Assembly (NCBI GenBank): GCA_030833605.1
Contig: JAURGV010000037.1
Coordinates: 1 to 10,752 of the forward strand
Reading direction: 5' to 3'
Length of the DNA stretch: 10,752 bases
Source: Rhodothermales bacterium
GTDB lineage: Bacteria > Bacteroidota > Rhodothermia > Rhodothermales > UBA10348
Position numbers and translations under genes: made by a program. The notes below the pieces were generated by a model. That model was not told the DNA's origin and searched no databases. It saw nothing but the letters and a program-made list of their open reading frames with translations. Shown piece after piece: positions 1 to 6,150 of the stretch. Each line of letters opens with the position of its first letter. Position 1 is the stretch's first letter.

Positions 1-1107
1 CATGGTCGTTGAAACGATGGCTGAGTCGGGGACCCATCCCCGAAAGGCTGGATTTTTGGACGCAGGCAGGGTTTCAGGGACGGTAAAAGTAGCGTCGAGC
101 GAAGCCACTTGATTTCTACTGGAATCGGATACGGCTATCGCTCCTCGCAGGGTATAGTCGCCCGGGACTAGAGTGTCTACTCGCGCAAAGAGGCTTCTGG
201 GATTTCGTTCCTCAAAATAAAGCTGGAAAGGAAGGGATTGGGCCGATCCAACCATTTTTACATCCAGCGAGTCGTTTATATCAGATGCAAATGAAGCGAT
301 CTGGTCCCCATCCAGCCACAAGGACTCCGAGAAGCGCAATTCGATGTCGCGGCCTGAAATAGCCCGAACACGGTCCAGACTGGGGCGATCGGAGTCGATC
401 ACGGAGAGTATCCAAGGCGTTTCAGGCGGCGTAAATAAGGTGTCCGCTACGAGTTGTTCTACCGGCGGAATACCCATTCTTTCGGTGGACTCAATGCGTC
501 GGTTTCTATTTCGATCTTCCACCGCCACTACATAATAAGCTTGTTGAGCAACTGATCGGAAATTGAACACACCGTCTTTTCCGGACTGCGTTCGATACAG
601 AGGTGGGCCAGCCAATGAGCTTGAATCACTATTTGCATAGGCAAAAACATCGATTCCGCTGGCAGGCTCCCCGTTTTTATGAAGAACCACTTTGCCCGAC
701 ATCTGCGCTTTATCGATTTGCTTTCCTGTAGAAAATGCAATCGAAATGGGCCGCTCTAAGACCACCCCATGGACGTCGCGGAGAGTGGATTCTAGCGTGA
801 TGATATAGGTGGTTTCTGGCCTGGGAGTCTCTGGGAGTTTGACTTTTAGTCTCTTGCCCCACCCACTTATTTCCGGGGCGCCGGCAATATCAGGAGAAAT
901 CGTAAACGCTGACGTGAACGTGCGAACATCAACGGCTTCGTCAAACTCAAACGTTAATTCGGTACCTGAAAAAAGGGTGCTGCCATTTTCTGGCGTAGAC
1001 GCCAGGAGAGAAGGAGGTGTTTGGTCGGGCGGGCCGCCGGTGGGTGGTACCGGGACCGCGCATGCTAGCGGAAATAGAAAAAGGAGTGCTAAGAAACGTT
1101 TTTTCAT
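1..1107 (-). CDS. Ig-like domain lipoprotein (3' part beyond the left edge)
   Basis: Reading the minus strand from the ATG at 1107-1105 gives 369 codons without a stop to base 1, so the C-terminus lies outside the window. The start MKKRFLALLFLFPLAC looks like a lipoprotein signal peptide with Cys16 as the lipidated residue; the lipobox (PLAC) is imperfect. The mature end continues through a Pro/Gly linker containing PTGGP, as in Bacteroidota Ig-domain lipoproteins. Residues about 30-128 resemble a Big_5/SbsA-type Ig-like domain (STPENGS, then EFDEAVD, ending in IAFSTG). Residues about 133-215 resemble a carboxypeptidase-regulatory-like beta sandwich, with an acidic/Asn loop DRNRNRRIE at 198-206. 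A further beta-rich region follows from about 230. The start overlaps the upstream stop by one base (TAATG), indicating translational coupling. A surface or periplasmic structural or adhesive role is inferred; no catalytic motif is visible. The family assignment is fairly secure, the function is unknown. Confidence 0.8.
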   Translation of the reverse strand, partial: MKKRFLALLFLFPLACAVPVPPTGGPPDQTPPSLLASTPENGSTLFSGTELTFEFDEAVDVRTFTSAFTISPDIAGAPEISGWGKRLKVKLPETPRPETTYIITLESTLRDVHGVVLERPISIAFSTGKQIDKAQMSGKVVLHKNGEPASGIDVFAYANSDSSSLAGPPLYRTQSGKDGVFNFRSVAQQAYYVVAVEDRNRNRRIESTERMGIPPVEQLVADTLFTPPETPWILSVIDSDRPSLDRVRAISGRDIELRFSESLWLDGDQIASFASDINDSLDVKMVGSAQSLPFQLYFEERNPRSLFARVDTLVPGDYTLRGAIAVSDSSRNQVASLDATFTVPETLPASKNPAFRGWVPDSAIVSTTM

Positions 1108-1817
1108 TACCCACCGTCGGCCCGCCGGCTCCTAAGATTGAACAACAAGTACGTGCCAACGGCCGTGGCAGCAACCAGCACAACCGGTTGAACCCATCGC
1201 GAAAAAACAGAGCCCGATGGGATAGTCGGGTTTAATTCCGTAAAGTCGTTGTGGCCCAATGTGTTAGCTAGTTTCCTGGGAATAGTATCGGAAAAGGAGT
1301 CCGAACAAACCCGCGCATCAACTACCCCACTCTCGACAGCATCCACGACTTGGAACGTCATGTCCAAAAAAACCGAACGATTCAATTCATTTTTGCTTTT
1401 TCGGCTTAATTCTACCCGCACGGATTCAACCCGATACACCAAGGTGGCCGTATACTGACTGCTATCGGCTGCAACGGTGACGCTTTTTCCTGCGGATACC
1501 AATCGCTCGATCAAGACCGGCTCGACCAAATTGAAAGAACCGGAACCACTCATCCGAGTCATTCTAGCCTCCGGAAACGCCCGTTCCACACAGGAATACG
1601 CCAGGTCCCCGACCACTTCTCGATGGGAGGGAGGTGTCGATTGTGCCCCGACAGGACCAGCCATCAAAGCAAACCCTAGGGCTAGGGTCGCGACGCGGTA
1701 AGAAACCCTGGCGACCTTAGACCGCAAGGCGAGCTTGGGCCGCGTGACTACGTTTAGTCGCGTGGCGACGTTATGCTGCGCGGCGGCAGGTATTTCCAGA
1801 AATCCGTGACCTTTCAT
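1107..1817 (-). CDS. Uncharacterised exported protein with C-terminal membrane anchor
   Basis: I do not recognise a family for this 236-residue protein. A hydrophobic stretch at about residues 42-57 ending in VGAQS looks like a Sec signal peptide cut after Ala58. Residues 60-205 form a soluble, mainly beta/mixed region. Residues about 207-226 (WVQPVVLVAATAVGTYLLF) form a membrane segment followed by the basic tail NLRSRR, so a single-pass protein with an extracytoplasmic domain is likely. From the ATG at 1817 the signal peptide would have an unusually long n-region of about 41 residues, which contains degenerate six-residue repeats. A TTG at 1727 (Leu31) would give a conventional signal peptide (about RSKVARVSYRVATLALGFAL). 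The start is therefore uncertain. The gene lies 25 bp after gdhA and overlaps the lipoprotein gene by one base, so it probably belongs to the gdhA transcript and may act with the lipoprotein in the envelope. Only two Cys are present (76 and 171), which could form a disulfide. Confidence 0.72.
   Translation of the reverse strand: MKGHGFLEIPAAAQHNVATRLNVVTRPKLALRSKVARVSYRVATLALGFALMAGPVGAQSTPPSHREVVGDLAYSCVERAFPEARMTRMSGSGSFNLVEPVLIERLVSAGKSVTVAADSSQYTATLVYRVESVRVELSRKSKNELNRSVFLDMTFQVVDAVESGVVDARVCSDSFSDTIPRKLANTLGHNDFTELNPTIPSGSVFSRWVQPVVLVAATAVGTYLLFNLRSRRADGG
1701..1772 (-). repeat. Four degenerate 18-bp tandem units
   Basis: On the minus strand, four consecutive 18-base units encode NVATRL, NVVTRP, KLALRS and KVARVS; a fifth, shifted echo (YRVATL) follows. 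The first two units are clearly alike at DNA level (AACGTCGCCACGCGACTA and AACGTAGTCACGCGGCCC), the later ones only loosely. They sit in the N-terminal extension ahead of the likely signal peptide. They may be decayed tandem duplications, or upstream DNA that is not translated if the TTG at 1727 is the true start. Confidence 0.4.
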
Positions 1818-1842
1818 ATTCCATTACGGTGAACAGGTCAAT

Positions 1843-3147
1843 TTAGGCGTAAATACCTCGTATGCGAAGGGCATCAGCCACTTTTTTGACCGCCAGTACA
1901 TACGCTCCAATGCGAAGCGTGGTGTCATGTTCTTGGGCTTTGTCGTACACGTTGTCGAAAGCTTGGCGCATCATGCGGTCCAATCGACGATTTACGCGAT
2001 CCAGCGTCCAGAAATAACCTTGTCTGTCCTGAACCCATTCGAAGTAGGACACGGTAACACCACCAGCGTTTGCTAGAATGTCTGGAATAACCGTACATCC
2101 ATTTTCTTTTAGCAGCGCATCGGCTTTGGCTGAAGTCGGGCCGTTTGCGCCTTCCGCAATAATTCTAGCCTTGATTTTAGCCGCATTGCGAGAGGTGATC
2201 TGATCTTCTTTTGCACAAGGCGCAAGAACATCAACATCCAACGTCAACAATTCTTCGTTTGAGATTGGCTCAGCGCCAGGAAACCCTTCCAAGCTGTTTC
2301 CGTGCGTTTTTGAGTACTCAATCATGGCTTGCACGTCGAGGCCTGCTTTGTTGTAGTAGCCACCCGACACATCGGAAACGGCCACAACCGTACATCCTTG
2401 TTGCGCCAATAAATCCGCTGCCACCGATCCCACATTACCAAAACCTTGAACGGCAACCGTGCTGGTTGATGGGCGCATTCCAAGGCGCTCCATAGCTGCC
2501 AACGTAACGGTCATTACCCCACGGCCGGTCGCTTCGCGGCGACCTTCAGAACCACCAAGTCCAATGGGTTTACCCGTTACAACGGCAGGTTCGGTACGTT
2601 TTACGCGCATGGAATAGGTATCTAAAATCCATGCCATGGTTTGTTCGTTGGTGTTCATGTCCGGCGCCGGAATATCCTTGTCTGGACCAAAGACGTCGGC
2701 CAAATTCGCCGTATATCGCCTTGTTAGGCGCTCTAACTCCCCAATGCTGAGTTCTCGAGGATTACAAATCACACCCCCTTTTGCACCACCAAATGGGACG
2801 TTAACGATGGCGCATTTCCAGGTCATCCACGCAGCAAGCGCTTTCACTTCGTCCAGATTCACATCCGGGGCATACCGAATACCGCCTTTAGAGGGGCCGA
2901 GGATGTCGCTGTGAATTACGCGGTACCCTTCAAACATTTTGATCACGCCAGAATCCATCATGACCGGAATAGCGGTGATGTGAATGCGGGCAGGCGTTAC
3001 GAGATACTCATAAAAACCCGGATTTAAATCGAGGATTTTTGCAGCTACGTCGAACCGCTCGACCATCGCCTCAAACGGGTTGTCTTCGTTCAATAACGGA
3101 GAGGGTTCAGTGTAAACGGATTTTTTGTAAGGATCGTTGAATTGCAT
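1843..3147 (-). CDS. gdhA: Glutamate dehydrogenase (Glu/Leu/Phe/Val family)
   Basis: This 434-residue protein has the usual length of hexameric bacterial GDH. It interconverts glutamate and 2-oxoglutarate plus ammonia in the cytoplasm with NAD(P). In the N-terminal substrate domain, GPSKGGIRY (Lys87), Lys111 and VPFGGAKGG (catalytic Lys123) are all present, as is Asp163 in PAPDM, the proton-transfer Asp of the family. The Rossmann domain has GFGNVG at 235-240 with Asp259 at the end of the second strand, which favours NAD over NADP, although this is inference. NAGGVTVS at 360-367 places Ser367 where GDHs contact the substrate carboxylate. Together with Lys87 this supports glutamate rather than leucine, phenylalanine or valine. 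The ATG at 3147 gives the normal N-terminus (NPFEAMVERFD); no Shine-Dalgarno is seen. It is the first gene of a minus-strand cluster, divergent from the RNA methyltransferase gene. It could receive glutamate from the nearby histidine pathway. Confidence 0.95.
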   Translation of the reverse strand: MQFNDPYKKSVYTEPSPLLNEDNPFEAMVERFDVAAKILDLNPGFYEYLVTPARIHITAIPVMMDSGVIKMFEGYRVIHSDILGPSKGGIRYAPDVNLDEVKALAAWMTWKCAIVNVPFGGAKGGVICNPRELSIGELERLTRRYTANLADVFGPDKDIPAPDMNTNEQTMAWILDTYSMRVKRTEPAVVTGKPIGLGGSEGRREATGRGVMTVTLAAMERLGMRPSTSTVAVQGFGNVGSVAADLLAQQGCTVVAVSDVSGGYYNKAGLDVQAMIEYSKTHGNSLEGFPGAEPISNEELLTLDVDVLAPCAKEDQITSRNAAKIKARIIAEGANGPTSAKADALLKENGCTVIPDILANAGGVTVSYFEWVQDRQGYFWTLDRVNRRLDRMMRQAFDNVYDKAQEHDTTLRIGAYVLAVKKVADALRIRGIYA

Positions 3148-3164
3148 GGTAGCATTCGGTAAAA

Positions 3165-3182
3165 GAAGCGGAAAAGCGCTTC
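3165..3182 (-). promoter_or_regulatory. Leader hairpin with U-tract before gdhA
   Basis: A perfect 6-bp inverted repeat (GAAGCG, six-base loop, CGCTTC) lies 17 bases upstream of the gdhA start. In gdhA transcript orientation it is followed directly by TTTT, giving the shape of a small intrinsic terminator or attenuator, though the stem is short. It could modulate read-through or initiation of gdhA, or be chance. No leader peptide with a telling composition was found. Confidence 0.3.
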
Positions 3183-3259
3183 CGGTTTGCCGTCCTATAA
3201 TGAGTATCTTGTGGATTAAAGCGTGAATCGAAGTCAGTTAACTCCGTATTCGTTTCGCG

Positions 3260-3267
3260 CAAAGGTA
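3260..3267 (-). promoter_or_regulatory. Possible Bacteroidota-type -7 box for gdhA
   Basis: The minus strand reads TACCTTTG here, an exact match to the TAnnTTTG -7 consensus of Bacteroidota primary-sigma promoters. It lies about 113 bases upstream of the gdhA ATG, so transcription would give a leader of roughly 100 nt that includes the hairpin. No convincing TTTG -33 element is seen at the expected distance, and the phylum is itself inferred, so this is tentative. Confidence 0.22.
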
Positions 3268-3335
3268 ATACTGCCGTAGCTTATTCCATTACATCATATG
3301 GTCATTCTAGTCCATTCTTCACCATTGAATCACAT

Positions 3336-3350
3336 GTTAATCCGTTAATC
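3336..3350 (+). repeat. Direct repeat GTTAATC at 8-bp spacing
   Basis: GTTAATC occurs at 3336-3342 and 3344-3350, ending 16 bases before the ATG of the RNA methyltransferase gene. It may be a regulator half-site pair or simply local A+T-rich redundancy. The 8-bp period does not match a full helical turn, which weakens the operator reading. Confidence 0.25.
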
Positions 3351-3366
3351 AGGGGCGAGTATAGCG

Positions 3367-4134
3367 ATGTCGGCAATTACAGAGCGGCGAATTAAAGAGG
3401 TGGTCTCCATGAAGCGCAAAAAGGGCCGAATGGAGCACCAATCCTACTTGGTGGAGGGGATTCGCTTGGTTATATCCGCTTTGATTTCCGGAACGCCTAT
3501 CGTCGAAATTTTTGCGACCCCCGATGTGATAGGGGGCGAACGATTGGCGAAAGCCATGGCCAGAGCTGGAAAAAGTGCCGTTGAGGTTTCAAACAAGATT
3601 ATGGCCAAAATGTCGGATACATCCACACCGTCAGGGGTGTTGGCCGTAGCTTCTGTGCCGGATCCGACGCACGCGTGCATCTCGTGCTTGTCCAAGGTGT
3701 TGGTTTTAGATGGCGTTCAAGACCCGGGAAACGTTGGAGCGCTGATTCGATCGGCGGCGTGGTTTGGCGTGGAGGCTGTGGTCGCTGGCCCAGGTACGGC
3801 CGATTATTTTGCTCCTAAAACCGTTCGGGCCTCCATGGGAGGAATGTGGGATCTTATTCTGGAGCAAGTCGACTTCTTACCCGGTTTTATTGCCACGAAC
3901 ATCCGAGCGGGCGTCGATGTGCAATTTGCTGATATGACCGGACTGCCCGTTACAAAATGGTCGCCTGCGGCTCATTCTATGCTGGTTATTGGGAGTGAAG
4001 CCCATGGCGTTTCTGAAGAAGTACGTTCGGCTTGCGCCGGCTCGATAACCATTCCCGGTAAGGACAAGGCACGCGCGGTTGAATCGCTCAATGCAGCCGT
4101 TGCGGGAAGCATTTTAATGTCGCATTGGCAATAA
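3367..4134 (+). CDS. SpoU/TrmH-family RNA 2'-O-methyltransferase
   Basis: This 255-residue protein is predicted to methylate a ribose 2'-OH in rRNA or tRNA using S-adenosylmethionine through the trefoil-knot SPOUT fold. The N-terminal substrate-binding domain spans about residues 5-100 (RRIKEVVSMKRKKGR, then YLVEGIRLV). The catalytic domain starts near 110. Motif 1 is DPGNVGALIRSA (Asn122, Arg128). Motif 2 is VIGSEAHGVS at 207-216, where many homologues have IGNEGxG. Motif 3 is VESLNAAVAGSIL at 238-250. The order and spacing of the three motifs fit TrmH/RlmB-like enzymes, but the RNA target cannot be read from sequence, so no gene symbol is given. The ATG at 3367 gives a standard N-terminus and has AGGGG 11 bases upstream, the closest thing to a Shine-Dalgarno in the window. 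An 88-bp gap separates it from ald, so it is probably its own transcription unit or at most weakly linked. Confidence 0.92.
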   Translation: MSAITERRIKEVVSMKRKKGRMEHQSYLVEGIRLVISALISGTPIVEIFATPDVIGGERLAKAMARAGKSAVEVSNKIMAKMSDTSTPSGVLAVASVPDPTHACISCLSKVLVLDGVQDPGNVGALIRSAAWFGVEAVVAGPGTADYFAPKTVRASMGGMWDLILEQVDFLPGFIATNIRAGVDVQFADMTGLPVTKWSPAAHSMLVIGSEAHGVSEEVRSACAGSITIPGKDKARAVESLNAAVAGSILMSHWQ

Positions 4135-4140
4135 GCGCCC

Positions 4141-4171
4141 AAGCTTTGTTTTGGATTGGTTGTAAAAGCTT
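4141..4171. other. Inverted repeat after the methyltransferase gene
   Basis: AAGCTTT at 4141-4147 and AAAGCTT at 4165-4171 form a 7-bp inverted repeat with a 17-base loop, starting 7 bases past the stop codon. The stem is A+T-rich and not followed by a T-tract, so it is a poor intrinsic terminator. Each arm contains AAGCTT, itself a palindrome, so it could equally be a protein site or chance. Confidence 0.2.
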
Positions 4172-4178
4172 ATATTCA
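4150..4178 (+). promoter_or_regulatory. Possible promoter for the ald-pepE-yceH-hut operon
   Basis: The 88-bp gap before ald is the only sizeable non-coding stretch ahead of the six-gene run, so the main promoter is expected here. TTTG at 4150-4153 and TATATTCA at 4171-4178, 17 bases apart, resemble the Bacteroidota TTTG/TAnnTTTG pair, but the -7 match is incomplete. A second A+T-rich candidate, TATAGTTT, lies at 4192-4199. Location is reasonable; the exact boxes are weak. Confidence 0.22.
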
Positions 4179-4222
4179 TTGATCTTACCCTTATAGTTTA
4201 TCATCAGGAATCGGACGCGATC

Positions 4223-5443
4223 ATGGAAGTACCTTCGTTACAAGGGTTAGGGCTAGAGCATGGGATTTTAACCCGAGAAAAGAAACTCCAAGTTGAGGCC
4301 AAAGGGTCTTCGATTGGCATTGGGATACCGCGTGAAAGCTCCAACGAAGAACGGAGAGTCTCCATTTCTCCCGCTGGAGTGGCCGTTTTGGTCGCTAACG
4401 GTCACCATGTGATCGTTGGAGAAGGAGCGGGCAAAGGAGCTCACTTTACCGATACGGAATATGCAGAAGCAGGCGCTGAGATCGCGTCCTCCGATGCTGA
4501 CGTGTACACCAAGAGTGACTTAGTTGTAAAAGTTGGTCCACCTTCTGAAGAAGAAGTAAGCTGGATGCGCGAAAAACAAGTCCTGATTTCCGCGCTCCAT
4601 TTAGGTGGCACGTCCCCCACTTTCTTGAAGAAAATGATGGATCTGGGCGTGACCGGTATCGGATTCGAATTTATTCGGGACTCGGATGGCACGCTACCCA
4701 TTGTTCGCATGATGCACGAGATCATGGGCACCATGGCCGTTCAAATTGCCGTGCGTTATTTAGAAAGTGCGGAAGGCGGAAAGGGAGTAATGCTGGGCGG
4801 AATTTCCGGTGTGCCCCCGTCCAACGTAGTTATTTTGGGAGCGGGTGTCGTGGGAGAATGGGCGGCAAAAACGGCGTTAGGATTTGGTGCGCATGTTATT
4901 GTGCTCGATAACGACCTCGGCGCTCTTCGATCTATCGAGCATTATTTAGGTCGAGGAATTACGACCGCAATGGCTACGGAGCAATACATTTCCCAAGCCC
5001 TATTAACGGCAGACGTCGTTATTGGGGCCATGTTGACTGCAGGACAAAAGGCAACAGTCATTGTTACAGAAGACATGGTTGCCTCGATGCGTAATGGGTC
5101 TGTGATTGTGGACACGGTAATCGACCAGGGTGGATGCGTAGAAACAAGTAAGGCGACCACGCACTCCAAACCCACGTTTAGACGTCATGGTGTGATTCAT
5201 TACGCCGTCCCAAACATGCCATCAAATGCCGCTCGGACCGCGACGTATGCACTAACCAACGTTTTAGTGCCGTATGTTATCAAAATTGGTGATGCCAACT
5301 CGGTTAACGAGGCATTGTGGACAGATGTAGGCCTTCGAAACGGCACCTACACGTATAGAAAGCACCTGACTAAGAAAAGCTTAGCTATGATGTTCGGAAT
5401 GCCTCATCGTGATATTGAACTCTTAATTGCTTCCGGAATCTAA
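4223..5443 (+). CDS. ald: Alanine dehydrogenase
   Basis: This 406-residue enzyme oxidatively deaminates L-alanine to pyruvate and ammonia with NAD in the cytoplasm, or runs the reverse amination. Key residues of the family are all visible: IPRE followed by EERRVSISPAGV (Arg45, substrate carboxylate), KVGPP (Lys103), ALHLGG (His126, catalytic) and VIDQGGC (Asp301, catalytic). The Rossmann glycine motif is ILGAGVVG at 204-211, with Asp229 ending the next strand for NAD binding. YAVPNMPSNAARTAT at 327-341 is the conserved C-terminal signature. It is about 35 residues longer than the classic 370-residue Ald because of an N-terminal extension (residues 1-30), as in many Bacteroidota homologues. 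The start at 4223 is the first ATG of the frame and has no clear Shine-Dalgarno. Its stop is directly followed by the pepE ATG (TAAATG). It opens a plus-strand operon for amino-acid catabolism. The related transhydrogenase alpha subunit is excluded by the full Ald motif set. Confidence 0.94.
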   Translation: MEVPSLQGLGLEHGILTREKKLQVEAKGSSIGIGIPRESSNEERRVSISPAGVAVLVANGHHVIVGEGAGKGAHFTDTEYAEAGAEIASSDADVYTKSDLVVKVGPPSEEEVSWMREKQVLISALHLGGTSPTFLKKMMDLGVTGIGFEFIRDSDGTLPIVRMMHEIMGTMAVQIAVRYLESAEGGKGVMLGGISGVPPSNVVILGAGVVGEWAAKTALGFGAHVIVLDNDLGALRSIEHYLGRGITTAMATEQYISQALLTADVVIGAMLTAGQKATVIVTEDMVASMRNGSVIVDTVIDQGGCVETSKATTHSKPTFRRHGVIHYAVPNMPSNAARTATYALTNVLVPYVIKIGDANSVNEALWTDVGLRNGTYTYRKHLTKKSLAMMFGMPHRDIELLIASGI

Positions 5444-6148
5444 ATGCCCCGTCGACATTTGCTTTTGTCCTCATCTCGGACCGCCGGTACGGGTTATTTA
5501 GAACACGCCCACGAGCATATTGAATGGCTACTTGGCTCAACAAAAAAAACTGTGGCCTTCATTCCTTTTGCCGCGGTTCGATTTTCATGGGATGAGTACG
5601 AAAAAATGGTTGCTGGTGGAATAACCGGACATAACATTGTTTCCGTGCATCATTCATCCAATCCGGTCGACCTAATCAAAGGCGCCGATGCCATCGCAAT
5701 TGGTGGGGGAAATACCTTTCAACTGGTTCATTTGCTGTATCAGTATGATTTAATGGAATTGATTCGTTCCCGTGCGTTGGGAGGTATCCCTTTTATGGGA
5801 TGGAGCGCTGGAAGTAATGTGGCGGCGCCGAGGCTCTGCACCACGAACGACATGCCGATTGTCGAGCCCGCATCGTTTGAAACGCTGGGGCTCATATCAT
5901 CCCAAATCAATCCGCATTATATCGATCAGCACCCTGCGGGTCACATGGGTGAAACCAGAGCAGAGCGGCTAGCAGAGTTTACAGCGTTAAATCCCCAAAC
6001 CCACGTTATCGGATTGCGCGAAGGGGCTCTTTTGAAAGTGGAAGGGTCTCAGATGATGTTGGAAGGAAGCGCGGGTGCGTGCCTGTTTCATCAAGAATCC
6101 AAGCCAAAGGAATTTGCCGCAGGCTCGGATCTGTCGTTTCTTATGTAA
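5444..6148 (+). CDS. pepE: Dipeptidase E (peptidase family S51)
   Basis: This 234-residue cytoplasmic serine peptidase is expected to cleave dipeptides with N-terminal aspartate. The nucleophile elbow GWSAGSN places Ser121 as the nucleophile; NDMPIV supplies Asp136 and NPHYID supplies His158. These match the Ser120/Asp135/His157 triad known for Salmonella PepE almost position for position. IAIGGGNTFQL at 84-94 is a further family signature that helps form the oxyanion hole. The length fits PepE (about 230) rather than cyanophycinase, another S51 enzyme, which is usually longer. There is no signal peptide. The ATG abuts the ald stop with no gap and the next gene begins 2 bp after its stop, so it depends on the operon transcript and probably on coupled translation. 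In context it would supply free amino acids to the neighbouring deaminating enzymes. Confidence 0.93.
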   Translation: MPRRHLLLSSSRTAGTGYLEHAHEHIEWLLGSTKKTVAFIPFAAVRFSWDEYEKMVAGGITGHNIVSVHHSSNPVDLIKGADAIAIGGGNTFQLVHLLYQYDLMELIRSRALGGIPFMGWSAGSNVAAPRLCTTNDMPIVEPASFETLGLISSQINPHYIDQHPAGHMGETRAERLAEFTALNPQTHVIGLREGALLKVEGSQMMLEGSAGACLFHQESKPKEFAAGSDLSFLM

Positions 6149-6150
6149 CC

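Larger units (their letters stand above)
3148..3366. other. Divergent intergenic region, gdhA / RNA methyltransferase
   Basis: This 219-bp non-coding stretch separates two outward-facing genes and must hold promoters for both. It is richer in A+T near the methyltransferase side. It contains the gdhA leader hairpin, a TAnnTTTG match on the minus strand and a direct repeat of GTTAATC near the plus-strand gene. CCATT also occurs three times between 3280 and 3330. No tRNA-like or riboswitch-like fold was recognised by eye. Confidence 0.6.

Noticed and set aside
809..1135. Plus-strand open frame of 108 codons opposite the lipoprotein gene
   Set aside because: It is antisense to a frame with a lipoprotein signal and domain motifs, its translation is low-complexity, and it crosses the TAATG junction of two real genes.
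4141..4171. Intrinsic terminator for the RNA methyltransferase gene
   Set aside because: The inverted repeat is A+T-rich, has a 17-base loop and lacks a following T-tract, so I list it only as an inverted repeat.
6079..6150. Upstream ATG that would extend yceH by 24 residues into pepE
   Set aside because: The added residues are not YceH-like; MEKIISPEAVRVLG at 6151 is the canonical start and sits 2 bp after the pepE stop.
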